Source: Leptospira mtsangambouensis
GTDB taxonomy: Bacteria > Spirochaetota > Leptospiria > Leptospirales > Leptospiraceae
Length of the DNA: 64,000 nt
Direction: 5' to 3'
Assembly (NCBI RefSeq): GCF_004770475.1
Contig: NZ_RQHK01000002.1
Location: forward strand, 210,001-274,000
In this document: piece by piece, positions 49,915 through 58,322 of the stretch
Layout: every line of letters starts with the position of its first letter
Position numbering within the stretch: the stretch's first letter is position 1
Made by a program: the position numbers and the translations under genes
The notes under the pieces: model-generated
The model's input: the letters and a program-made list of their open reading frames with translations, nothing else
Databases searched by the model: none
Told to the model about the DNA's origin: nothing

Positions 49915-52029
49915 TTGTCTTTCCAGAATATAAATTTTTTTTCCTTAAGTCTTCTGGTGTTTTTACCTGGAATTTTGTTATCGGAACCCGCGGTTCTCCT
50001 TTCACCAGAAATTACCGGCAAATCCATCTGGTCGGATGTTCTTGTTTTGGAAGACAAAGACCAATCCATTTCGGAAGAAACCATAACCAATGGATCTTTG
50101 GATTCCAAATTTCAAAAAATAAGTTCCCCTAATTTAGGTTTTTCGAAATCTACTTTCTGGATTCGAGTTTTAGTAAAAAACCCAACCGAAGATACAATCC
50201 GTTGGAATTTAGTATTTGATTTCCCACTTTTGGATGAAATTCAAATTTTTGGAAATGAGTTTCCTAAGTCTTTTGTTCGAACCTTGGGGGATGTACATCC
50301 TTTTTCAGAAAGAAATTTGGATTATCGAAATCCAGTTTTTCCTCTGGAAACTAAATCAGGAGTATCTTCTGTTTATTATTTAAAAATTATTTCAGAGTCC
50401 ACTATTCCGCTAACAATGAGTATATGGACCGAACGTGAGTTTTATGATCAATTAAACAAAGAACAAATGATTTTCGGATTATTTTACGGAATCTTATTCG
50501 TGATGATTGCGTATAACTTTTTTATTTATATTTTCACTTATGAAAAAAGTTATCTTTTTTATATGTTTTTTGTTAGTTCTATTTTTTTCTTTCATTTTAT
50601 TAATAATGGATTTGCTTTTCAATACCTATGGCCTAATTGGATTTTTTGGGCCAATTATTCTCTACCGTTTTTTATTTGTGTTTCTTGTATCACAGGGCTT
50701 ATCTTTTCAGATAATTATTTAAATTTAAAAAAACACCTTCCTAAAATTTCCAAATTGATGAGGTTATGGGCGGGGATTCTTTTTTTGTTCTCAGGTTTTA
50801 CATTTTTTTTGAGTTACCGAATTGCTATGGTTACGGCCATTCTACTCACCGTACCAACTGCTCTTGTAATGGTTTTTAGTGGAACATCTACTTATCTATC
50901 CAATGTAAGGGCAGCCCGTTATTTTTTGATATCGTGGACGTTTTTTCTTTTGGGTGTCCTTTTGTATTCTTTAAAGAGTTTGGGGTTTTTGCCAGACAAT
51001 CAGATCACAAGATGGACCATTCAAATTGGAACAGCCTTACAAACCATTCTGTTGTCACTTGGACTAGCCGATCGAATCAATTTTTTAACAAGAAGTCTCA
51101 GGGATCATATTAAGGATCTTTCGCATGCAAAGTTAAAAATTGAAGAATCTGAAAAACGATTTCGTGAAATTTTCCAAGGTTCAGATGAAGTTATCATTAT
51201 GATGAATGAAAATTTCGAAGTGATCAATGCAAACAGAGCATTATCAAAACATATGGGTTTTCGGTTGGATGACTTACGTGGTAAAAAGATTACAGACATA
51301 GTTTATACTGGCAAAGATCAAAAGTCTGATTACAACGTAATGTATGTCACGGATAAATTAACTGATTTAAAAATGACAGGTTCAATTATTAATTTTAAAA
51401 CAGAATTTGATCAAAAATATGTAAAGGAACCAAAGGAAATGTACTGTAGATTGCAATACATTGACTTCGACGAAACAAGAGAAGTTTTGGCAACCATGTC
51501 ATCTCAATTTGAGGATACTATTATCCAACTCGTTGACTCGGAAAAAATTGAACTCTCCATGAACAATTATCTGCGTAATGCGGAGATCGTATCTCAAAAG
51601 ATTACTTCTCAACTAGCAAAGTATCTCACTACTGTGGAACAAACAGAAGTGAGATCATCGGTTCGTGAAATCATCATCAATGCTGTGGAACATGGAAATT
51701 TAAATATCAGTTTTGAAGAAAAATCCAAGGCTCTTATGGAAGGCAATTACTTGGAGTTTTTACAAAAAAGACAAGAAGATCCAAGGTATCGTCAAAAACG
51801 AATTAAAATCGAATATTCTTTTAATAGAGAATATGTTGCCTATCGAATCACAGATGAAGGTCGTGGTTTTGATCATAAAAAACATATGGAAAAATCTTTA
51901 GAAGAAATGAACGAAGCACATGTGCAACATGGACGTGGAATTCTAATGACAAAATCTGTTTTTGATCGGATTGAATATAACGATCGGGGAAACCAAGTCA
52001 GTTTGATTAAGTATTTAAATAAAGATTAG
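49915..52029 (+). CDS. 7TMR-DISM sensor with PAS and HATPase domain
   Basis: A 704-aa membrane sensor. It has a signal segment, an extracellular DISMED2-type sensing domain (about 40-175, LGFSKSTFWIRVLVKN), a seven-helix 7TMR-DISM region (about 185-390), a PAS domain (about 405-530, FREIFQGSDEVIIMMNENFEVINA) and a C-terminal HATPase of the RsbW/anti-sigma type (EIIINAVEHGNLNIS and ITDEGRGFD). No histidine phosphoacceptor box is obvious, so it may act as serine kinase or anti-anti-sigma partner-switching component rather than a classic kinase. Translation starts at TTG with GGGAG further upstream. It overlaps prmA at the 3' end by 4 bp. Confidence 0.82.
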   Translation: MSFQNINFFSLSLLVFLPGILLSEPAVLLSPEITGKSIWSDVLVLEDKDQSISEETITNGSLDSKFQKISSPNLGFSKSTFWIRVLVKNPTEDTIRWNLVFDFPLLDEIQIFGNEFPKSFVRTLGDVHPFSERNLDYRNPVFPLETKSGVSSVYYLKIISESTIPLTMSIWTEREFYDQLNKEQMIFGLFYGILFVMIAYNFFIYIFTYEKSYLFYMFFVSSIFFFHFINNGFAFQYLWPNWIFWANYSLPFFICVSCITGLIFSDNYLNLKKHLPKISKLMRLWAGILFLFSGFTFFLSYRIAMVTAILLTVPTALVMVFSGTSTYLSNVRAARYFLISWTFFLLGVLLYSLKSLGFLPDNQITRWTIQIGTALQTILLSLGLADRINFLTRSLRDHIKDLSHAKLKIEESEKRFREIFQGSDEVIIMMNENFEVINANRALSKHMGFRLDDLRGKKITDIVYTGKDQKSDYNVMYVTDKLTDLKMTGSIINFKTEFDQKYVKEPKEMYCRLQYIDFDETREVLATMSSQFEDTIIQLVDSEKIELSMNNYLRNAEIVSQKITSQLAKYLTTVEQTEVRSSVREIIINAVEHGNLNISFEEKSKALMEGNYLEFLQKRQEDPRYRQKRIKIEYSFNREYVAYRITDEGRGFDHKKHMEKSLEEMNEAHVQHGRGILMTKSVFDRIEYNDRGNQVSLIKYLNKD

Positions 52030-52952
52030 TTTCGAACCCAATCCAAAACCCACCACTCATTCCATTCTTTGGAGTAGAGTAGTTTGCCTGGAAGATGGCT
52101 TTGTAATAAACTTAAAAACTGATCTTTTTTTTCTGTAATGATACCTGAAAAAATAATCCTAGGTGCTTCAATCTTTGCCAGATGCCGGATGTTCTGTGAA
52201 AGAACAGCAAAAGTAATGTTCGCAATGGCTAAATCATATTTGGTATTGGATAATTTCGGATTGTCAATCCCTGATTCTTCCACACTGAATTGAAATCCTT
52301 TTGGGTATTCATTTTCTGTCCAGTTAGACCATGCTGCTTTGACAGCATTGGGATCAATGTCCAAGGCAAAAATTTTGGAAACTCCGAATTTCGCAAGGCC
52401 TATGGATAAAATTCCAGAACCTGTTCCCACATCACATGCGGATTGAAATTGGAATTCACCTTTGTCATACAATTCATCTAAATACTCTAATATGAGTTTG
52501 GTGGTTTCATGGTGGCCAGTTCCAAATGCAACGCCAGGGTTGATGAAGAGTGGAATCCCACCACTTGGTTTCCAAAGTTTGACAGTCTCAGGTTCGTTTT
52601 TTTCCCAAGTGGGAATGACCCAAAGTTTTTTTCCAATCGAGAAAGGTTTGTAATATTCTTTATAAGCTTCTTCGTAATCACGAGTTTCGATGTTTCGTGA
52701 TTCTGCATTTGAATTGTCTGGTGCGTTGATTTTTAAAAAGATAAGAATCTTTAGTTCTTTATCAATTTCATCCGTTTGCAAATAAATCCGAATGTTGGTA
52801 TTGTCTCGGATCAGGCCCTGGTCTTTTTCCTTGGGAGCCTCTCCATCAAATAATATTTCATAGTAACCAGCACATTGTAATGTATCCAACAGTTCATAAA
52901 AACTGTCAGATAATTCTTTGGGTAGATTGACTTTGAGTTCTCTGTATTCCAA
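52026..52952 (-). CDS. prmA: ribosomal protein L11 methyltransferase
   Basis: A 308-aa SAM-dependent methyltransferase of the PrmA family, which methylates ribosomal protein L11. The SAM-binding motif I is DVGTGSGILSIGLAKFG near residue 170, preceded by INPGVAFGTGHHETTKL, the PrmA hallmark, and motif IV-like DLAIANITFAVL. It starts 2 bp after the XRE-cupin stop and is the last gene of a five-gene minus-strand run. Confidence 0.92.
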   Translation of the reverse strand: MEYRELKVNLPKELSDSFYELLDTLQCAGYYEILFDGEAPKEKDQGLIRDNTNIRIYLQTDEIDKELKILIFLKINAPDNSNAESRNIETRDYEEAYKEYYKPFSIGKKLWVIPTWEKNEPETVKLWKPSGGIPLFINPGVAFGTGHHETTKLILEYLDELYDKGEFQFQSACDVGTGSGILSIGLAKFGVSKIFALDIDPNAVKAAWSNWTENEYPKGFQFSVEESGIDNPKLSNTKYDLAIANITFAVLSQNIRHLAKIEAPRIIFSGIITEKKDQFLSLLQSHLPGKLLYSKEWNEWWVLDWVRN

Positions 52953-52954
52953 TC

Positions 52955-53578
52955 TTAACCTATTTCGTCCGTATAATCCATTACAAGATACATGAGAGTT
53001 TCTTGGTCTGTTGGATTGGAATACTCATGCGAAACATCGGCTTTAAAAAATACAGAATCTTTTGGTTCTAGTTCCACAACTTTTTCGCCAACGCGTAACC
53101 GCAGTTTGCCGGAAACAACAACCAAGTTTTCAGTGGTTCCTGTTTTATGTGGTTCGGCAACTTCATGCCCGCCGGGTTTTAAAATGAGTTCATAAAATTC
53201 TGTTTTGCGATTTCCAAGAAATGGGAAAAGCGCACGGCTAGCAAAGACTTTGGAATTGGAATATAAAACCTTGGAATTTTCCGCTTTGAGGATGTGGATT
53301 CCGTCTTGGTTTTTTTCTTTGAGGAGTTCAGAAAAAGGAACATTGAGTCCGTTTGCAATTTTCCATAACACAGAAATCGTAGGAACCGATTTCCCTTGTT
53401 CGATCTGCGATAACATCGCACGGCTCACTCCACAACGATTTGCGAGTTTATCCAAAGAAAAACCTTTTGTATGGCGGATGAGTTTCAGATTTTCTTTGAC
53501 GACATCTGTTATATAATCGCCAGACTCTGAAATCAATTGGTCTATTCCGTCACTCGGTTGCTCTACTTTACTTACCAT
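52955..53578 (-). CDS. XRE-family regulator with cupin domain
   Basis: A 207-aa protein. An HTH_3/XRE DNA-binding domain covers about 22-77 ([34 protein letters not shown]). A C-terminal cupin follows (about 120-200), with [17 protein letters not shown] and [38 protein letters not shown]. It senses a small molecule or metal through the cupin. The frame opens at a TTG (53593); I use the ATG at 53578. It sits between a methyltransferase gene and prmA, so it may be autoregulated with them. Confidence 0.88.
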   Translation of the reverse strand: MVSKVEQPSDGIDQLISESGDYITDVVKENLKLIRHTKGFSLDKLANRCGVSRAMLSQIEQGKSVPTISVLWKIANGLNVPFSELLKEKNQDGIHILKAENSKVLYSNSKVFASRALFPFLGNRKTEFYELILKPGGHEVAEPHKTGTTENLVVVSGKLRLRVGEKVVELEPKDSVFFKADVSHEYSNPTDQETLMYLVMDYTDEIG

Positions 53579-53617
53579 TGTCCAAGCGTTCAATATAACA
53601 GAGGTACTGTCAAGAAA

Positions 53618-54304
53618 CTAACGTTTGATCCTTTCTTTTTTCTCTTCCACCACAAAGACTGGGGGGAGCTTCAGACCTTGTGGAAACTTTTTATGAATCT
53701 CTTTGGCTGTTCCTCGAAAGCTAGTTTCGTTGGCCATAGAGATTCCGAGGGCAAGGAAAATCTGCCGATCCCCAGGTAGGATTTTTGCTAGGGTTTCCAG
53801 ACAATGTTTGGCCCGGTAGGGTGTTTCATAAAAGGCAAGGGTGATGCCAAGCCCCAAGTATTGTTTTAAGGTTCTTTCTCTTTCCTTTTCCTCTCTAGGC
53901 AAAAATCCCAAAAAGAGAAAGGGGGAGGTGGCAAACCCAGAACTGGTTAGGGCGGCAATGAGGGCAGTTGGTCCGGGAGCCGAACGAACTTCCACACCCA
54001 TCTCCCAAGCCAGAGGGACAATCCACTTTCCAGGGTCTTCGAGTCCGGGACTTCCTGAATCAGAAATGAGGCAGGTCCTTTTGGTGGTCGCAAGTTTCAT
54101 TGCGATCTCATCCATCTCCTGCCTGGAAGTATGTTCGTTCAGTAGGTCAAAGGGTTTGGATACTCCCAACTTCTTTAAAAACGTGGAAGTGGTCCTTTGT
54201 TCTTCCCCAATGATCCAGTCAGCTTCCTCTAACAAGGTTTTGGTGCGGGGAGGAAGGTCCTCATCATTTCCGATGGAATTGGATACTAAATAAAGTCGGT
54301 TCAT
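53618..54304 (-). CDS. SAM-dependent methyltransferase, RsmI-like tetrapyrrole-methylase fold
   Basis: A 228-aa tetrapyrrole-methylase-fold protein. RLYLVSNSIGND near the start, CLISDSGSPGLEDPG near residue 75, RSAPGPTALIAALTSSG and FLGFLPREEKER correspond to RsmI motifs (16S rRNA C1402 ribose methylation). It is shorter than typical RsmI (about 280 aa) and has NSIGND where RsmI has TPIGNL, so it may be a paralogue with another target. The ATG at 54304 overlaps the HAD stop (ATGA); an upstream frame extension to 54361 lies inside the HAD gene. It precedes the XRE-cupin gene. Confidence 0.72.
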   Translation of the reverse strand: MNRLYLVSNSIGNDEDLPPRTKTLLEEADWIIGEEQRTTSTFLKKLGVSKPFDLLNEHTSRQEMDEIAMKLATTKRTCLISDSGSPGLEDPGKWIVPLAWEMGVEVRSAPGPTALIAALTSSGFATSPFLFLGFLPREEKERERTLKQYLGLGITLAFYETPYRAKHCLETLAKILPGDRQIFLALGISMANETSFRGTAKEIHKKFPQGLKLPPVFVVEEKKERIKR

Positions 54305-55128
54305 GTCAGCACTGGAGGAAAGGTAAAGTAAGGTTGGATGTAAATTCCTTGGGCCGCACAAGCCTTGGCAAACTCTGGGTTGTCACGATTGATACCCACG
54401 GCCATTTGTTTGGCACGGCAAAGCATAGGATAGTCGTTAAAGGAATCTCCAAAAGCTAGGTCGGGATACACACCGATTCTTTCTTCTATTGCTTTTACTT
54501 TTCCCTCTCCATATGTATAAGGTTCAATGAGTTTGTGAGAAAATTTTCCATTTTCACCTAATTCTTGTCTCATGCCAATGACTTTGGATTCTTCCACGGG
54601 GAATAGGTGGGCGATGGCAGCAATTCCGGGTTCAGGAGATGCGGTCACAATGTACACTGTCCAATTGTGGTGGTTTAAATAAGCAATCAGGTCTTTCATT
54701 TCCACTTGGGGAAACACACCAGAATCTTTGTCGTAGTGATTGACTCTCTCCCAGGCTCTTCTGGACACTTCGTAGTATTCTGTTTTATCCATTCCTTGGA
54801 AAATAAAACTAGTCCAGCGGTATCCTCTTTCGATTCCGTATTCTTTTAATTGGTAGGTGTATTCTTCCCAAACCAATCGTTCCTTTTCCGGATGACTCAG
54901 TTTTGTATGGTCACGCCAAAGTTCTTTGTCTCGAAAAAATTCTGATAAATCTTTTGGTACAAATGTAAGTCCGCCATGGAGGAGTTCATCCATGATCTTT
55001 TCACCGAAATCGTTGCGAATGAGTGTGTTATCGAAATCAAAACAGGCAATGCCTGGTGTTTGGGGTATGATGGTTGTCAGACGGTCGAAAATTTCGTCCG
55101 TCCAACTGTTCTTTGTCAGGTTAGTCAC
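54301..55128 (-). CDS. HAD-superfamily phosphatase (HAD-IB, phosphoserine phosphatase-like)
   Basis: A 275-aa HAD hydrolase. Motif I is ACFDFDNTLIRNDFG (D-x-D-x-T), motif II is VYIVTASPEPG, and motif III/IV is DLAFGDSFNDYPMLCRA. The size and cap (WRDHTKLSHPEKERLVWEEYTY) suggest HAD-IB, acting on a small phosphorylated compound. The true substrate is not deducible. It ends with ATGA overlap to the methyltransferase gene and starts 6 bp after the M23 stop, so this is one operon. Confidence 0.83.
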   Translation of the reverse strand: MTNLTKNSWTDEIFDRLTTIIPQTPGIACFDFDNTLIRNDFGEKIMDELLHGGLTFVPKDLSEFFRDKELWRDHTKLSHPEKERLVWEEYTYQLKEYGIERGYRWTSFIFQGMDKTEYYEVSRRAWERVNHYDKDSGVFPQVEMKDLIAYLNHHNWTVYIVTASPEPGIAAIAHLFPVEESKVIGMRQELGENGKFSHKLIEPYTYGEGKVKAIEERIGVYPDLAFGDSFNDYPMLCRAKQMAVGINRDNPEFAKACAAQGIYIQPYFTFPPVLT

Positions 55129-55134
55129 TAATAC

Positions 55135-55920
55135 TTAGTCTGCAAATCCAACGATGCTTGTGGCAACTCCTTCTTCATAGGGAGTGAGAAAGTTTTCAGG
55201 ATTGAGATACACATTGTGAAATCGAACTTCAAAATGGACATGAGGACCAGTCGACTTTCCTGTATTTCCAGAAAAAGCAATGATCTGTCCTTTGCGAACC
55301 ACATCTCCAGGTTTTACGAGTAACTCTTGGTTGTGGCCATACACCGTATGGAAATGGTTCATGTCATGGTGGTAAATTTTGACAGCTAGACCATAATCAC
55401 CACTGCGACCCGCTTCTTCTACCACACCATCAGCGGCAGCAAGGACCACGGAATTTTTAGGAATGGCGATGTCGAGGCCAGTGTGCCAGGTGTTCCAGCG
55501 CCTTCCAATCCGGGAAGAAATTCGGGATTTATGATTGGGGAGAACTGGCCAAATGAATTGGTCAATGGGAGATTCAACAGTTTCTCGGAAGAGTTCTTTT
55601 TCTTGGAGTCCCCGCATGTATTCTGCGGAATAAGGAAAGAAAATGGATCGTTTCAATCGGCTGAGGTCTGATTCCTTTAAATTGTTGATCTCCATTACCT
55701 CTTGGGCCAGGATCCCAAACTCAGAAGCCTTTTCGAGAAGGCTTTTTTTCTCGGCATTTAGGTCTACCCAAAGGCCCCACTGCTCATTATAACGTTGGAA
55801 GACATGGTTGTCCAAAAAAACAGGACCATTTTTTTGCTTCTGGTAGGCCGCATAGGCGGAGTAGGTCACTACAAACAGGATTAGGACTAGAATGATATAG
55901 TAACTTCGGTTTCGCTTCAT
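55135..55920 (-). CDS. M23 (LytM/lysostaphin-type) peptidase
   Basis: A 261-aa membrane-anchored peptidoglycan hydrolase-like protein with an N-terminal helix (RSYYIILVLILFVVTYSAYAA). The M23 zinc domain is C-terminal (about 145-250): HTGLDIAIPKNSVVLAAADG holds the first His and Asp, and HVHFEVRFHN the H-x-H pair. FHTVYGHN adds a further His. It probably cuts cell-wall crossbridges. The ATG at 55920 has GAGG ahead of it; the upstream TTG frame adds 5 codons. It begins a five-gene run and is preceded by a GC-rich intergenic region. Confidence 0.88.
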   Translation of the reverse strand: MKRNRSYYIILVLILFVVTYSAYAAYQKQKNGPVFLDNHVFQRYNEQWGLWVDLNAEKKSLLEKASEFGILAQEVMEINNLKESDLSRLKRSIFFPYSAEYMRGLQEKELFRETVESPIDQFIWPVLPNHKSRISSRIGRRWNTWHTGLDIAIPKNSVVLAAADGVVEEAGRSGDYGLAVKIYHHDMNHFHTVYGHNQELLVKPGDVVRKGQIIAFSGNTGKSTGPHVHFEVRFHNVYLNPENFLTPYEEGVATSIVGFAD

Positions 55921-56173
55921 CTCATTTCGCCTCAAAAACTCTGGTGCAATGCCAAATTCTCACGGGGCCCCGTCCGGTCAAGGGGAACGATCGGGGGATT
56001 CCGCCCTATTCATGGCATTTATGTGACATAACACTGAGAGTGGTTTTCAGGTCATCCGTTTTTCAGAGGGAAAAAAGATTAGAGAGCAGTGTTCAGAGTG
56101 CATTCGTTCCCAATCCCACCAGAAAGAGTCTGGTAGGATTGGATACTGTTCGTTCCTTTTTTAAAAAATGGAC
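55921..56173. other. intergenic region with GC-rich palindrome and hairpin
   Basis: About 250 bp between the M23 and fatty-acid hydroxylase genes. It holds a perfect 12-base palindrome ACGGGGCCCCGT (55962-55973), unusually GC-rich for this region, and a 13-bp hairpin (separate entry). The M23 promoter should lie here, but I could not assign -35/-10 boxes. Confidence 0.5.
56111..56141 (-). terminator. terminator-like hairpin after fatty-acid hydroxylase gene
   Basis: CAATCC-C-ACCAGA (56111-56123) and TCTGGT-A-GGATTG (56129-56141) form a 13-bp stem with a G-U wobble in the minus-strand RNA and a 5-base loop. It lies 33 bp after the hydroxylase stop. There is no clear U-tract. Confidence 0.55.
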
Positions 56174-57415
56174 CTAAGCTGCTTGGGCTTTTTGTCCACT
56201 TGTGCGATAGAGATAGATTCCTGCGGCAAGAAGGCATACAATCCCAATGGCATAGTATGCCCAACCCACCCCAAAGTAACCAAGGACAAGAAATCCAAAA
56301 AGTAGCCTTGTGATTTCCATGGCCCCAGCCCAAGATTTTCCTTCAATCAGGGCATTGATGGAAAGTAAGGAAAGAGTCACCCAAACAGTCACAAGGATTT
56401 GTGAGATGAGGGAGAATTTAGCTACAAACAAAAGGAAAGCAAAGGACAAAAGGAGGACGAGAACAAACCAAGTGGTTGTGTAAGTTCTCACTTCCGATTG
56501 TGGTTTCGGATCATACTTATGGAAAGTCGCAGGACTTACTTCCGGAATCGGTAAAAATCCAGCTGGTTTTGAACTTTCTCTTGGATACCAACCTGGTGGT
56601 TTGAAAAAGACCTTAATTTTATCTAAGAAATAAGGAGCACTTGCGGCTTGTTTGATCAGTTCCCAGTAGTAATGAACGTTTGCATAAACCGGATTGAAAC
56701 TCCGAAGGGGTTTCACAGTTCCATACACACAAGGTTCTGTTTCTTCTTGAAAGGTTCCAAACATTCGATCAAAGATGATGAAGATCCCACCATGGTTTTT
56801 ATCAATGTAGATTGGATTGATGGCGTGGTGTACCCTGTGGTGAGAAGGAGTGGAGAGTAGGAATTCGCCAACCTTTCCAATTTTATCCACAGCTTTTGTA
56901 TGCACCCAGAATTGGTAGATGAGATTGATTTGTCCGCTGGCAAGATACATCCAAGGGTGAAATCCAATCAGAGCCAAAGGAACATAGAAAATCCAAGAGA
57001 CAATACCACCGAGTCCTGTTTGGCGGAGGGCCACAACTAAGTTGTATTCTTCGCTGTGGTGGTGGATGACATGTCCTGCCCAAAGGATATTGACCTCATG
57101 GGCCAAACGGTGGGACCAGTAGTAACAAAAGTCTTGGCCGACAATACAAAGGATCCAAGCCCAGGGGTTGGTCATGGCAAATTCGAAAAAACGGAAGTGT
57201 TCGTAGATATAGAAATAAGCAAAGAGTCCGATCCCTTTTTGGAAAAGGCCCCAGATTTGGGAGATGATTCCCGTGCTTAAGTCGGCGATGGAATCGTTTA
57301 GCCGGTAGAGGGCTTTGTTTTTGCGGTATCCAATGTAGACTTCAATTCCAATCAGAAGGAAGAAAACGGGGATGGCATAGGTAACGATGGGCGGAGGTGT
57401 GAAATTCTCGAACAT
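56174..57415 (-). CDS. sterol desaturase/fatty acid hydroxylase family membrane protein
   Basis: A 413-aa membrane oxygenase. The di-iron histidine clusters are visible: YYWSHRLAHE, AGHVIHHHSEEYN and STPSHHRVHHAINP, the H-x3-H / H-x2-HH / H-x2-HH pattern of this superfamily. About six transmembrane helices are predicted, and the last 130 residues form an extra C-terminal membrane domain. The substrate may be a fatty acid, sterol-like or ether lipid. The frame opens at a TTG (57454) that would overlap rsmA; the ATG at 57415 lies 19 bp after the rsmA stop, so I use it. Confidence 0.85.
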   Translation of the reverse strand: MFENFTPPPIVTYAIPVFFLLIGIEVYIGYRKNKALYRLNDSIADLSTGIISQIWGLFQKGIGLFAYFYIYEHFRFFEFAMTNPWAWILCIVGQDFCYYWSHRLAHEVNILWAGHVIHHHSEEYNLVVALRQTGLGGIVSWIFYVPLALIGFHPWMYLASGQINLIYQFWVHTKAVDKIGKVGEFLLSTPSHHRVHHAINPIYIDKNHGGIFIIFDRMFGTFQEETEPCVYGTVKPLRSFNPVYANVHYYWELIKQAASAPYFLDKIKVFFKPPGWYPRESSKPAGFLPIPEVSPATFHKYDPKPQSEVRTYTTTWFVLVLLLSFAFLLFVAKFSLISQILVTVWVTLSLLSINALIEGKSWAGAMEITRLLFGFLVLGYFGVGWAYYAIGIVCLLAAGIYLYRTSGQKAQAA

Positions 57416-57434
57416 GGCGGTGATGATTTTGCCA

Positions 57435-58322
57435 TCATTTTGACAAATGGTCAAGCAAATGTTGACCCAGGGTCAGAAATTGTTCTCGGTTCAATTCTTC
57501 AGGCCTTGCGGTGGGTGGAATTTCTGCCGATTGGATGGCCTTTCCCAAAGCCTCTCGAAAGCCGGGGTCTTCTGAAAAAGGGGATTCCCGGAGGCTTACC
57601 TGAATTTGTTTTCGTTTCCCCCAAAACAAAGTGCGTAACATCTGGGACCAGAGTTCTACTTCTCGTTCCGAAGTCAGTCGCCACCCATTTGGTTTTGTTT
57701 GGACTTTGGGTTTTAGAAGGATCAGGGCAGAATGGATTTTGGGAATGGGAAAAAAACAATTTTTGTGAACAGTCTTTAGATACTTCACATCACAAAAAGC
57801 AGAAAGGAAAACAGATAAGGAAGATGTTTCTTTGACAAGGCGTTCGGCAAATTCCTTTTGCACCATAAAAATTCCCCCTTGGAAATTTCGACAGTGGATG
57901 ACTAGGGTATTGATGATTTCTGTTGTTAGGTGGTAAGGCAAATTTCCAAATACAAAAACCTCTTCTTGGTAGATATGGAACAGATTTTTTAATGCATCTC
58001 CCTCAAATAACAAAGCTTTTGGAAACTTCGGTAAAATTTCATCCTTAGCCAATTGGATATAAGCATGATCAATTTCGAATAGATAGGTTTTTTTGTCCAA
58101 ACAGAGAACTGGATAAGTGAGAGTCCCGAGACCAATTCCAATCTCCGCTATGGAAATATTGTCAGTTAACAAAGGTTCTGCGGATTTGAAAATAAAATCG
58201 ACTATGTTTTGGTCAATGAGGAAGTTTTGCCCAAATTTCTTTTGGGCGCGAATTCCTTTGGACTCAAAAAAGGTCTGGATGTTGGAGATAGTCGCGTAAG
58301 GGGATTTCAAAAGTATCCTCAA
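57435..58322 (-). CDS. rsmA: 16S rRNA (A1518/A1519) dimethyltransferase
   Basis: A 295-aa KsgA/RsmA protein that dimethylates two adenines near the 3' end of 16S rRNA. AQKKFGQNFLIDQNIV at about 27-42 is the family N-terminal motif. SAM motif I is EIGIGLGTLTYPV, and the catalytic motif NLPYHLTT is a conserved variant of NLPY. The start is uncertain: the first codon is TTG at 58322, while another TTG at 58310 follows AGGATAC. It overlaps the end of the ComEC-like gene by about 50 bp. Confidence 0.9.
   Translation of the reverse strand: MRILLKSPYATISNIQTFFESKGIRAQKKFGQNFLIDQNIVDFIFKSAEPLLTDNISIAEIGIGLGTLTYPVLCLDKKTYLFEIDHAYIQLAKDEILPKFPKALLFEGDALKNLFHIYQEEVFVFGNLPYHLTTEIINTLVIHCRNFQGGIFMVQKEFAERLVKETSSLSVFLSAFCDVKYLKTVHKNCFFPIPKIHSALILLKPKVQTKPNGWRLTSEREVELWSQMLRTLFWGKRKQIQVSLRESPFSEDPGFREALGKAIQSAEIPPTARPEELNREQFLTLGQHLLDHLSK

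Noticed and set aside
53585..53620. TTGACA and TATATT boxes between the methyltransferase and XRE-cupin genes
   Set aside because: The two boxes are only about 10 bases apart, too close for a sigma-70 promoter.
57440..57835. 131-codon ORF antisense to rsmA
   Set aside because: rsmA is a strongly conserved gene on the opposite strand with clear motifs; the antisense frame has no recognisable protein.
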